A DNA stretch of 8,308 bases from Modestobacter sp. (lineage in GTDB: Bacteria; Actinomycetota; Actinomycetes; Mycobacteriales; Geodermatophilaceae): contig JAOPUQ010000344.1 of the NCBI GenBank assembly GCA_025963425.1, forward strand, positions 1-8,308. The letters are read 5' to 3'. Position numbers and translations under genes: made by a program. Below the pieces are notes generated by a model, which ran no database searches, was not told the origin of the DNA, and saw nothing but the letters and a program-made list of their open reading frames with translations. This document shows positions 1-5,125 of the stretch, in pieces (the first letter of the stretch is position 1; every line of letters starts with the position of its first letter).

Positions 1-1
1 G

Positions 2-34
2 ACACTCTTTCCCTCCCCGACGCTCTTCCGATCT
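2..34 (+). other. Illumina TruSeq read-1 adapter remnant (contamination)
   Basis: These 33 bases align without gaps to the standard Illumina TruSeq read-1 adapter/primer. The only two differences are at positions 15 and 17, where the adapter has A and the window has C. The 3' half, from CGACGCTC through to CCGATCT, is exact. The tract is also visibly less GC-rich than the DNA that follows. It is library-preparation sequence left at a contig end, so genomic sequence begins at about position 35 and nothing should be inferred from the bases before it. The adapter sequence is from memory; the match itself is read directly. Confidence 0.95.
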
Positions 35-55
35 TCCGCCGCGGACCCCCGTGCC

Positions 56-92
56 GCGCCGCGCCGGACCTGCCCGCAGGCCGGCGCGGCGC
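56..92 (-). terminator. Strong GC hairpin after the NUDIX gene, probable terminator
   Basis: Positions 56-67 and 81-92 are perfect reverse complements (12 bp, arm GCGCCGCGCCGG). Inside the loop, 69-73 and 76-80 (CCTGC/GCAGG) pair again, with one bulged A at 68. The structure begins 14 nt downstream of the NUDIX stop on the minus strand. No U-tract follows, which is common for actinobacterial hairpin terminators. Termination is inferred from position and stability only. Confidence 0.5.
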
Positions 93-106
93 CTGCCCGG
101 CCGGGT

Positions 107-535
107 TCAGCAGCGGGGGAGGACGCCCCAGCCGCCGAGGGCCTCGGCGAGCCCCGGCGTGCAGTCCAGCGCCGCCAGCCCGGCAGTGTCGATCCAGGCG
201 ACGTCGTCCGCGTCGTCCCCGGCCACCGGGCGCTGCGCCGGGTCGGCCAGCCGGCAGGCGAAGTCGGCGACGGTGAACACCACCCCGCCGGCGGGGATGC
301 GCACCCGGCCCAGCAGCGCGCCCACGGTCACCGCCAGGCCGGTCTCCTCCGCCACCTCGCGGACGACGGCGGCCTCCTCGGTCTCCCGGGGCTCCACCCG
401 CCCGCCGGGCACCGACCAGAGCCCGCGGCTGGGGGCGTGCCCGCGCCGGATCAGCAGCAGCCGGCCCCGCTCGTCGTGCACCACCGCGCCCACGCACGGC
501 ACCTCGGGGAGCACGTCGGTCGGTCCGCTCGTCAC
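107..535 (-). CDS. NUDIX hydrolase
   Basis: This 142-residue protein of the NUDIX (MutT-like) superfamily should hydrolyse a nucleoside diphosphate linked to another moiety, using Mg2+ or Mn2+. A complete Nudix box fits GX5EX7REUXEEXGU at residues 45-67: G45, E51, then REVAEETGL from R59 to L67, with E63 and E64 as metal ligands. The N-terminal beta strands (VGAVVHDERGRLLLIRRG) and a GLWSVPGG entry are typical of small single-domain members. The length is normal for the family. Substrate cannot be read from sequence; candidates include oxidised dNTPs and ADP-ribose-type compounds. The start is GTG at 535, preceded by a TANNNT hexamer at the spacing expected for a leaderless mRNA. The gene is divergent from the DUF6758 gene. 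It appears intact, and a strong hairpin follows its stop. Confidence 0.9.
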   Translation of the reverse strand: MTSGPTDVLPEVPCVGAVVHDERGRLLLIRRGHAPSRGLWSVPGGRVEPRETEEAAVVREVAEETGLAVTVGALLGRVRIPAGGVVFTVADFACRLADPAQRPVAGDDADDVAWIDTAGLAALDCTPGLAEALGGWGVLPRC

Positions 536-541
536 CCGGCG

Positions 542-547
542 AGGCTA
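542..547 (-). promoter_or_regulatory. Candidate -10 element for a leaderless NUDIX transcript
   Basis: On the minus strand TAGCCT (TANNNT type) is followed by six bases and then the GTG start at 535. That would place the transcription start on the first base of the start codon. No Shine-Dalgarno sequence is visible upstream, which fits leaderless translation. No convincing -35 hexamer is seen. This is inference from spacing only. Confidence 0.4.
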
Positions 548-597
548 CGGGCGCTGCCGGCCCGACCAGGGCGGTCGAGCACGCCGCGGTCCGGTGC

Positions 598-626
598 TTG
601 ACGTGGGCCCTCCGGGACAGGACGGT
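598..626 (+). promoter_or_regulatory. Candidate promoter of the DUF6758 gene
   Basis: TTGACG at 598-603 closely matches the sigma-70-type -35 consensus. It is followed after exactly 17 bases by GACGGT at 621-626, which keeps the A2 and T6 of a TANNNT -10 box. Transcription would begin around 633, almost at the ATG at 635. The -10 is imperfect, so this is a reasonable but unproven promoter. Confidence 0.4.
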
Positions 627-634
627 GAGCGGCG

Positions 635-1258
635 ATGAGCGTGTCCGCGGTCTGCCCCCGCTGCGGCGAGGTCCTGGTGGTCCGGCCGGAGATCCCGGGC
701 GAGGGCTGGTGCCACGTGCACGCTGCCGTGACCCCGCTGCACCACACCGCCGTCGTCGCGCACGACCTGATCACCGCCGTCTGCGCCGACGCCCGCGTCC
801 CGGCCTGGGTACCCGACCCGATGCCGTCCGGCTGGGCGGTGACCGGCCTGGCCTGGGGCGGGGAGCCCGGCGCCCGGGCGATCGTCGTCGCCTGCGCCGG
901 ACCGGCCCCGCTGGGCGGCTCGGCGGAGCTGGTGCTGGTCGCCGAGGAGCCCGGCACCGGGTTGGGCTGCGGCTACGCCGGCCTGCCCGGGGTCGACCCG
1001 GGGGAGCTGATCTCCGGGCCGTCCACCGCCGCGGTGCAGGCGGCGGGCCAGCGCGCCCCGCTCTGGCCGGTGCCCACCGCCGACGACCGTGCCGCCTTCG
1101 TGGGGGAGGCCTACGGCGTGTGGCTGTGGCTGGTCACCTGGCCCGCCACGGCCGCCTGGCTGCTGGCCGAGGACCTCGGCCTGCTGGACCTGCGCGAACG
1201 CATCTACCCCGATCTCCCGCTGGGCCCCCCCAGCGATCACCTGCTGCCGGGCGGTTGA
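635..1258 (+). CDS. DUF6758 family protein with putative zinc ribbon
   Basis: This 207-residue protein resembles the actinobacterial DUF6758 family, which has no known biochemical function. Near the N-terminus a CPRC pair (C7, C10) and a CHVH motif (C26, H29) form a plausible treble-Cys/His zinc site. The rest is a soluble-looking core with family-like stretches: PSGWAVTGLAW near 65-75, ACAGPAPLGG near 87-96, and a Trp-rich C-terminal helix (VWLWLVTW, followed by LDLRE). No signal peptide or clear membrane span is seen, although the Trp/Leu helix near 165-180 could contact a membrane. The ATG at 635 gives the conserved MSVSAVCPRCG start, with only a weak purine-rich stretch before it. It heads the plus-strand series leading to the PHP gene, and as I recall DUF6758 and PHP genes are often neighbours in actinobacteria. 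Family assignment is by resemblance, not by a search. Confidence 0.75.
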   Translation: MSVSAVCPRCGEVLVVRPEIPGEGWCHVHAAVTPLHHTAVVAHDLITAVCADARVPAWVPDPMPSGWAVTGLAWGGEPGARAIVVACAGPAPLGGSAELVLVAEEPGTGLGCGYAGLPGVDPGELISGPSTAAVQAAGQRAPLWPVPTADDRAAFVGEAYGVWLWLVTWPATAAWLLAEDLGLLDLRERIYPDLPLGPPSDHLLPGG

Positions 1259-1419
1259 CCGGGCCGGCCGCAGCCGCCGAGCACCACTGCGGCGTGGCGC
1301 GCGCGCGTCGGCTGGGACCTCTGTTACCCATGTGATGTGACCCGACCGGGTCGCGTCGTCGCCGCGGTGCCCTGCGCCCGTGGCACGTCCTGACACCCGG
1401 CGAACGGAGCGGTGCGACC
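1259..1419 (+). promoter_or_regulatory. 161-bp intergenic gap, possible promoter for the PH-domain genes
   Basis: This is the longest gap between intact genes in the window, apart from the pseudogene. Most of it is extremely GC-rich, but around 1320-1340 there is an AT-richer island containing GTTAC and, nine bases later, GTGAC. A short dyad (GACCC-N4-GGGTC) lies at 1339-1352. I see no hexamer pair with correct promoter spacing and no clear terminator for DUF6758. The island is simply the likeliest place for a promoter or operator serving the small membrane protein and its downstream partner. Confidence 0.25.
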
Positions 1420-1572
1420 TTGAAGAAGGTGCTCACCTGGCTGGCCATCGCGTTCGTGGTCTTCTACGTCATCAAGGCGCCGGAGTCCTCGGCGGACATC
1501 ATCCGCACCGCCGGCCAGGCCCTGGGCGATGCGGCGTCCTCCCTGGCGGCCTTCGTGGGTTCGCTCGCCTGA
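1420..1572 (+). CDS. Small (50 aa) single-span membrane protein
   Basis: This short ORF encodes a peptide starting MKKVLTWLAIAFVVFYVIKAP. Two lysines are followed by a hydrophobic helix (about residues 5-18), then a short polar stretch and an amphipathic tail rich in Ala and Ser (GDAASSLAAFVGSLA). The TTG start at 1420 is chosen because it gives the basic-then-hydrophobic N-terminus; a GGAG at 1406-1409 lies 10 bases upstream, a slightly long spacing. Similar tiny membrane proteins sit in front of bacterial PH-domain genes in other actinobacteria, as far as I recall, but the function is unknown. It ends 8 bases before the PH-domain start, so the two are almost certainly co-transcribed and may act together at the membrane. 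It could be mistaken for a signal peptide remnant, but there is no cleavage motif and the stop is clean. Confidence 0.7.
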   Translation: MKKVLTWLAIAFVVFYVIKAPESSADIIRTAGQALGDAASSLAAFVGSLA

Positions 1573-1580
1573 GTCGCCCC

Positions 1581-2255
1581 GTGTCCGGCCCGCGCGAACA
1601 CCGTCCCCGGTGGGGCAAGGACGCCGAGAAGTACCTGCTGGCCGGCGAACCCCCCGTCATCGCCACCCGGCGACATCCCGCCGTGCTGTTCCGCCCGGCG
1701 GTCCGCGGCCTGCCCGCGCTCGTCGCCGGTGGCTGGCTGCTGCAGCTGGAGCAGGGCAACCAGGTCAGCAGCCTGGTCGGCCTGCTCGTCATCCTCGGTG
1801 CGCTGGGCTACCTCGGGCTGCACGTCGGCGAGTGGTGGGTCCGGCACTTCCTGATCACCCGCCGCCGCGTACTGCTGACCTCCGGGGTGATCATCCGGAC
1901 GGTCGCGGTCATGCCGCTGCGCCGCATCACCGACCTCACCTGGAAGGAGACCTTCTTCGGTCAGATCCTGGGCTACGGCACCTTCCGGTTCGAGTCCGCC
2001 GGCCAGAAGCAGGGCCTGGACGAGATCACCTTCCTGCCGCACGCCGACGCCCTCTACAAGCGGGTCAGCGAGCTGATGTTCGGCAGCGACTTCTCCACCA
2101 CCCCGGTCAGTGACGACGACGACGGCAGCGGCTCGATGGACGACGGCGAGTTGAAGGCCGAGGACCCGCGCAACGGCGCCGCCCCGCACCGCTCCGGACG
2201 ACGGGACACCGCGCCCATCCCACGACTGCGCCCGGCCGACGAACGCGACGGCTGA
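1581..2255 (+). CDS. Bacterial PH-domain (bPH2, YdbS-like) membrane protein
   Basis: This 224-residue protein starts at GTG 1581, 8 bases after the preceding stop. An N-terminal segment (WGKDAEKYLLAGEPPVIATRRHP) leads into two hydrophobic spans at about residues 37-55 and 63-83. The bacterial PH domain (PF03703 type) follows at about 88-168, with FLITRRRVLLTSGVI, a VMPLRRITDLTW stretch and a GYGTFRFESAG strand, all family hallmarks. The tail from 177 onward is acidic, then basic and proline-rich (DDDDGS, PIPRLRP), and is probably disordered and cytoplasmic. Related proteins are membrane-bound and of uncertain role; some are linked to stress or cell-envelope functions. The ORF is open further upstream in the same frame, but that extension overlaps the small membrane gene and adds no recognisable sequence, so the GTG is preferred. 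No Shine-Dalgarno is evident, which suggests translational coupling to the upstream gene. Confidence 0.85.
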   Translation: MSGPREHRPRWGKDAEKYLLAGEPPVIATRRHPAVLFRPAVRGLPALVAGGWLLQLEQGNQVSSLVGLLVILGALGYLGLHVGEWWVRHFLITRRRVLLTSGVIIRTVAVMPLRRITDLTWKETFFGQILGYGTFRFESAGQKQGLDEITFLPHADALYKRVSELMFGSDFSTTPVSDDDDGSGSMDDGELKAEDPRNGAAPHRSGRRDTAPIPRLRPADERDG

Positions 2256-2260
2256 CCGCC

Positions 2261-2309
2261 CCGCACCGGACGTGAGCAGCTCCACTGCGTGGCCGGTGCG
2301 CCGGTGCGG
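2261..2309 (+). repeat. Inverted repeat with tandem 8-bp copies before the PHP gene
   Basis: CCGCACCGG at 2261-2269 is the exact reverse complement of CCGGTGCGG at 2301-2309. The right arm is duplicated: CCGGTGCG occurs at 2293-2300 and again immediately at 2301-2308. The left arm could therefore pair with either copy. It lies between the PH-domain stop and the PHP start. It could be a leader RNA structure or operator, or just GC-rich coincidence. Confidence 0.35.
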
Positions 2310-2321
2310 CAGGCTGGGGGC

Positions 2322-3179
2322 GTGCGCATCGATCTGCACACCCACTCCTCGGTCTCCGACGGAACCGACAGCCCGGCCGAACTGCTGTCCGCGGCGGCCG
2401 CGGCCGGGCTCGACGTCGTCGCGCTCACCGACCACGACACGACGGCCGGCTGGGGGTCGGCCGAGGCGGCCCGCCCGGCCGGGCTGACCGTCGTCCCCGG
2501 CATGGAGCTGTCCTGCCGCTGGTTCCCCGACGACCAGCCGCCGATCAGCGTCCACCTGCTCGGCTACCTGTTCGACCCGCTGCACCCCGCGTTCGTCGCC
2601 GAGCGGGCCCGGCTGCGGGAGGAGCGGCTGTCCCGTGGCGAGCTGATCGTGACCGCGCTGGCCGCCGACGGCCACCCGGTCGCCTGGAACGCGATCGTCG
2701 AGCGCAGCGCCGGCGGGGTGGTCGGCCGCCCACACATCGCCCGCGCGCTGGTCGAGGCCGGTGTGGTGGCTTCGGTGGACGAGGCATTCGCCACCCTGCT
2801 GCACCACCGCAGCCCCTACTACGTGGCCAAGGCCGACACCGACGTGTACGACGGCATCGGCCTGGTGCGGGCGGCCGGGGGAGTGCCGGTCTTCGCCCAC
2901 GGCATGGCGCGCTCCCGCGGCCGGGTGGTCGGCGACGACGCGATCGCGGCGATGGTGGACGCCGGGCTGCTCGGCCTGGAGGTCGACCACCCCGACCACA
3001 CTCCCGAGGAGCGCGATCACCTGCGCGGGCTGGCCGCCGACCACGGCCTGTTGGCCACCGGCTCCAGCGACTACCACGGCAGCAACAAGCGCACCCCGAT
3101 CGGCGCCTGCACCACCGCCCCCGAGCAGTACGAGGCGCTGCTGGCCGCCGGTACCGGCAGCTCGGTCCTCGCCGGCTGA
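2322..3179 (+). CDS. PHP-domain phosphoesterase (RNase AM / YciV-like)
   Basis: This 285-residue protein has the metal-dependent PHP fold. Related proteins remove 5' nucleotides from RNA (RNase AM/TrpH) or hydrolyse nucleoside 3',5'-bisphosphates. Visible metal-site residues are H6 and H8 (HTHS), D13, TDHD at 36-39, E62, H78, H138 in GRPHIARAL, H193, H223 in VDHPDH, and the closing D250 and H252 in SSDYHG. Length and motif order match the stand-alone trimeric-metal PHP family, not the DNA polymerase domain. The GTG at 2322 gives the canonical MRIDLHTHS start; a GTG 11 codons upstream (2289) is in frame but adds atypical residues. One oddity is FAHGMA at 191-196, where this family usually has AHP; the histidine ligand is kept. 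The gene follows the PH-domain gene by 66 bp, and its stop abuts the cyanase remnant. Confidence 0.88.
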   Translation: MRIDLHTHSSVSDGTDSPAELLSAAAAAGLDVVALTDHDTTAGWGSAEAARPAGLTVVPGMELSCRWFPDDQPPISVHLLGYLFDPLHPAFVAERARLREERLSRGELIVTALAADGHPVAWNAIVERSAGGVVGRPHIARALVEAGVVASVDEAFATLLHHRSPYYVAKADTDVYDGIGLVRAAGGVPVFAHGMARSRGRVVGDDAIAAMVDAGLLGLEVDHPDHTPEERDHLRGLAADHGLLATGSSDYHGSNKRTPIGACTTAPEQYEALLAAGTGSSVLAG

Positions 3180-3524
3180 CCGCGGCGCTGCTCGGGCCAG
3201 CACCCCTTCCGCCCCGAGGACGCCGCGCGGGGTCGGTGAGCTGCGCGGCCTGGACGACGAGGCGGACGTCGTCCTCACCGAGGTGCCCACCCGCGGCTCC
3301 TTCAGCCCGGCGGCCCCGCCGACCGACCCCACCCCCTACCGGCTCTACGAGGTGCTGCAGGTCTGCGGCCCGGCGCTCGAGCAGCTGATCCACGAGGAGG
3401 TCGGCGACGGGATCATGAGCGCCATCGCGTTCAACGCCGACCTCGAGCGGCGCCCGCACGAGGGTGGGGACCGGGGGTGCCGATCACCCTGGACGGCACG
3501 TTCCTGCCCTACGCCTGGGGCTGA
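3176..3524 (+). pseudogene. cynS: Cyanate hydratase (cyanase) remnant, truncated and frameshifted
   Basis: Cyanase converts cyanate and bicarbonate to carbamate and CO2. Three-frame reading restores about the last two-thirds of it: LTAALLG (3176-3196), then QHPFRPEDAAR from 3198, then VGELRGLDDEADVV from 3232, a long catalytic domain (YRLYEVLQVCG, LIHEEVGDGIMSAIAFN) to about 3472, and VPITLDGTFLPYAWG to the stop at 3522-3524. The frame changes are an extra base near 3197 (GGGCC), another near 3231 (GGGG), and +2 or -1 in the G-run at 3473-3477. Catalytic Arg, Glu and Ser (E. coli R96, E99, S122) survive at the exact spacing of +3 and +26. The N-terminal helical domain, about 45 residues, is missing: recognisable homology begins at the PHP stop codon. 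No start codon or promoter fits. It converges on lysE with a 3-bp gap. Sequencing error could explain individual indels but not the missing N-terminus. Confidence 0.85.
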
Positions 3525-3533
3525 CCCTCAGCC
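3519..3533. terminator. Small dyad spanning the cynS-remnant and lysE stop codons
   Basis: GGCTGA at 3519-3524 and TCAGCC at 3528-3533 are exact reverse complements around a CCC loop. The two convergent stop codons form its core. A 6-bp hairpin could give weak bidirectional termination, but convergent TGA codons guarantee three of the six pairs. Confidence 0.25.
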
Positions 3534-4163
3534 GCCCTGCAGCCCGCGCACGGCCAGGGACACCGCGAGTGCGGTCATCACCCCGGCGATGACCGCGTCC
3601 AGCACCCGCCAGGCGGCCGGCCGGGCGAACACCGGCCGCAGCAGCCGGGCCCCGAACCCCAGCGCGGTGAACCACGCGACGCTGGCGGCCGCCGCGCCGG
3701 CCGCGAAGGCCCACCGCCGCTCGCCGAAGGTGCTGGCCAGCGAGCCGAGCAGCACCACGGTGTCCAGGTAGACATGGGGATTCAGCCAGGTCAGCGCCAG
3801 GGCGGTGCCCACGGTGGCCGTCAGCCCGGCTGCCGCGCCGCCGGGGCCGGCCTGCAGTCCCGCCGGCCGCAACGCCCGGCGGGCGGCCAACGAGCCGTAG
3901 CCGAGCAGGAACGCCGCGCCCGCGAAGCACACCACCGGAACGAGCCAGGGCAGCCGGGTCAGCAGCGCACCGCCCCCGGACACCCCGGCGGCGATCAGGA
4001 CCACGTCGGAGGCGGTGCACACGGCGACCACCACCGCGACGTGCTCCAGCCGCAGGCCCTGACGGAGCACGAAGGCGTTCTGCGCGCCGATCGCCACGAT
4101 CAGGGACAGGCCCAGACCCAGCCCGGCGGCGGCGGCCAGCAACGAGGGGGTCACCTGACCCAC
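3528..4163 (-). CDS. lysE: LysE/ArgO family basic amino acid exporter
   Basis: This is an inner-membrane exporter that, in the LysE/ArgO family, expels L-lysine and L-arginine and prevents toxic build-up when peptides are degraded. The 211 residues show six hydrophobic spans (about 8-28, 41-61, 72-92, 112-135, 150-172, 187-207). Two signature motifs are present: GAQNAFVLRQGL at 26-37 and WLNPHVYLDTVVLLGS at 126-141. Length is standard. The annotated GTG is at 4163, but a second in-frame GTG at 4154 gives MTPSLLAAAAGLG, closer to known LysE N-termini. A TAGCGT hexamer on the minus strand sits 7 bases before that second GTG, suiting a leaderless mRNA. The gene diverges from a LysG/ArgP regulator across 61 bp, the classic arrangement of C. 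glutamicum lysE-lysG, so induction by lysine or arginine is expected. Substrate preference cannot be read directly. Confidence 0.92.
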   Translation of the reverse strand: MGQVTPSLLAAAAGLGLGLSLIVAIGAQNAFVLRQGLRLEHVAVVVAVCTASDVVLIAAGVSGGGALLTRLPWLVPVVCFAGAAFLLGYGSLAARRALRPAGLQAGPGGAAAGLTATVGTALALTWLNPHVYLDTVVLLGSLASTFGERRWAFAAGAAAASVAWFTALGFGARLLRPVFARPAAWRVLDAVIAGVMTALAVSLAVRGLQGG

Positions 4164-4224
4164 GCTAGGGACGACGACGCCGGAAGCCCAGCTCAGCTTT
4201 CTGTACGGTCATTAACGTTGCTTC
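4164..4224. promoter_or_regulatory. Divergent lysE-lysG control region
   Basis: This 61-bp gap must contain both promoters and the LysG operator. For lysG, TAACGT at 4213-4218 is followed by six bases and the ATG at 4225, placing transcription start at the start codon (leaderless). TACGGT at 4204-4209 is an alternative -10. For lysE, TAGCGT on the minus strand (4167-4162) precedes the GTG at 4154. Short dyads are AGCT-C-AGCT at 4190-4198 and AACGTT at 4214-4219. LysR-type regulators bind loosely conserved T-N11-A dyads, so I do not assign a precise operator. The segment is clearly AT-richer than its surroundings from 4195 onward. Confidence 0.6.
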
Positions 4225-5118
4225 ATGGATCTCGACCTCGCCCAGCTGCGCGCGCTGCAGGCCGCCGTCGCCGAAGGCACCCTGGAGGCCGCCGCCCGGG
4301 CGCTGCACGTCACCCCGTCGGCGGTCAGCCAGCGGCTCAAGGCGCTGGAGACGGCCACCGGCCGGGTCCTGCTGGTGCGCAGCAAGCCGGTCCAGGTCAC
4401 CGCGTCTGGGGAGGCGGTGCTCCGGCTGGCCCGGCAGGTCGACCTGCTCACCGCCGACGCGGTGCGGGAGCTCGGGGACGCCGCGGCCGAGTGCGGGGAG
4501 ATCCGCCCGGTGACGCTGCCGATCGCGGTCAACGCCGACTCGCTGGCCTGGGTGCTGCCCGCGCTGGCCCCGTTGGCCGGGTCGTGCGTGTTCGACCTGC
4601 ACCGGGAGGACCAGCAGCACACCAGCAAGCTGCTGCGCCGCGGCACGGTGATGGCCGCCGTCACCGCGCACGCCGAGCCGGTGCCCGGCTGCAGCTCCAC
4701 CCGGCTGGGCGGCATGCGCTACCGCCCGATGGCCACCTCGGCCTTCGTCGCCCGGTGGTTCCGCGACGGGGTCACCCCCGCGGCGCTGGCCGGCGCCCCG
4801 GTCGTCGTCTACGACCGGGACGACGACCTGCAGCACGGCTGGCTGCGCGAGCGCGCCGGCCCGGAGGTCGGCCCGCCGCAGCACTTCGTGCCCTCGTCGG
4901 CCGACTACGTGACCGCCGTCCGGCTGGGGATGGGCTGGGGCATGGTGCCCGATCTGCAGCGCACCCCGGCCGACGAGCGGCGCCTGGTCGAGCTGGACCC
5001 GGACGGCGCGGTCGACGTCGTCCTGTACTGGCAGCAGTGGCGGCTGCGCTCGCCGTCCCTGGACCGGGTCGCCCGCGCCCTGCTGGCCGCCGCCCGGGAC
5101 CGCCTGGACCAGGGCTGA
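4225..5118 (+). CDS. lysG: LysR-type regulator LysG/ArgP, activator of lysE
   Basis: This 297-residue LysR-type transcription factor has the ArgP/LysG subfamily signature. The N-terminal winged helix-turn-helix covers about residues 4-60 (LAQLRALQAAV, AARALHVTPSAVSQRLKALE, GRVLLVRSKP, then VTASGEAVLR). A linker helix and a periplasmic-binding-protein-like effector domain fill about 90-297. Subfamily-like pieces are VNADSLAWVLPAL, FDLHREDQQHT, RYRPMATSAF and GMGWGMVPDLQ. Known relatives bind lysine or arginine and switch on the neighbouring exporter gene; the divergent lysE here fits that exactly. The ATG at 4225 yields MDLDLAQLRAL, the usual subfamily start, without a Shine-Dalgarno but with a TANNNT box at leaderless spacing. 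The gene is intact, and ends 3 bp from the convergent oxygenase gene. Confidence 0.92.
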   Translation: MDLDLAQLRALQAAVAEGTLEAAARALHVTPSAVSQRLKALETATGRVLLVRSKPVQVTASGEAVLRLARQVDLLTADAVRELGDAAAECGEIRPVTLPIAVNADSLAWVLPALAPLAGSCVFDLHREDQQHTSKLLRRGTVMAAVTAHAEPVPGCSSTRLGGMRYRPMATSAFVARWFRDGVTPAALAGAPVVVYDRDDDLQHGWLRERAGPEVGPPQHFVPSSADYVTAVRLGMGWGMVPDLQRTPADERRLVELDPDGAVDVVLYWQQWRLRSPSLDRVARALLAAARDRLDQG

Positions 5119-5125
5119 CGGTCAG
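5115..5125. terminator. Small dyad at the lysG / oxygenase convergent stops
   Basis: CTGAC at 5115-5119 and GTCAG at 5121-5125 are perfect inverted arms around one G, containing both stop codons (5116-5118 and 5122-5124). As with the lysE junction, three pairs follow from convergent TGA codons, and a one-base loop would have to open further. Terminator function is weakly supported. Confidence 0.15.

Noticed and set aside
1323..1341. GTTAC-N9-GTGAC resembling an MtrA-type or CRP-like operator
   Set aside because: The spacing and half-sites do not match either motif as I know them, and one near-match in an AT-richer island is weak evidence. Kept only as a possible promoter region.
1464..3332. 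622-codon minus-strand open frame
   Set aside because: It is antisense to the PH-domain and PHP genes, which have clear family motifs. Its protein is a low-complexity GC-rich artefact with no domain.
2761..3771. Long plus-strand ORF overlapping PHP, the cyanase remnant and lysE
   Set aside because: Only its middle (about 3232-3472) is biologically meaningful, as the cyanase body. The start is a shadow of the PHP gene and the end is antisense to lysE.
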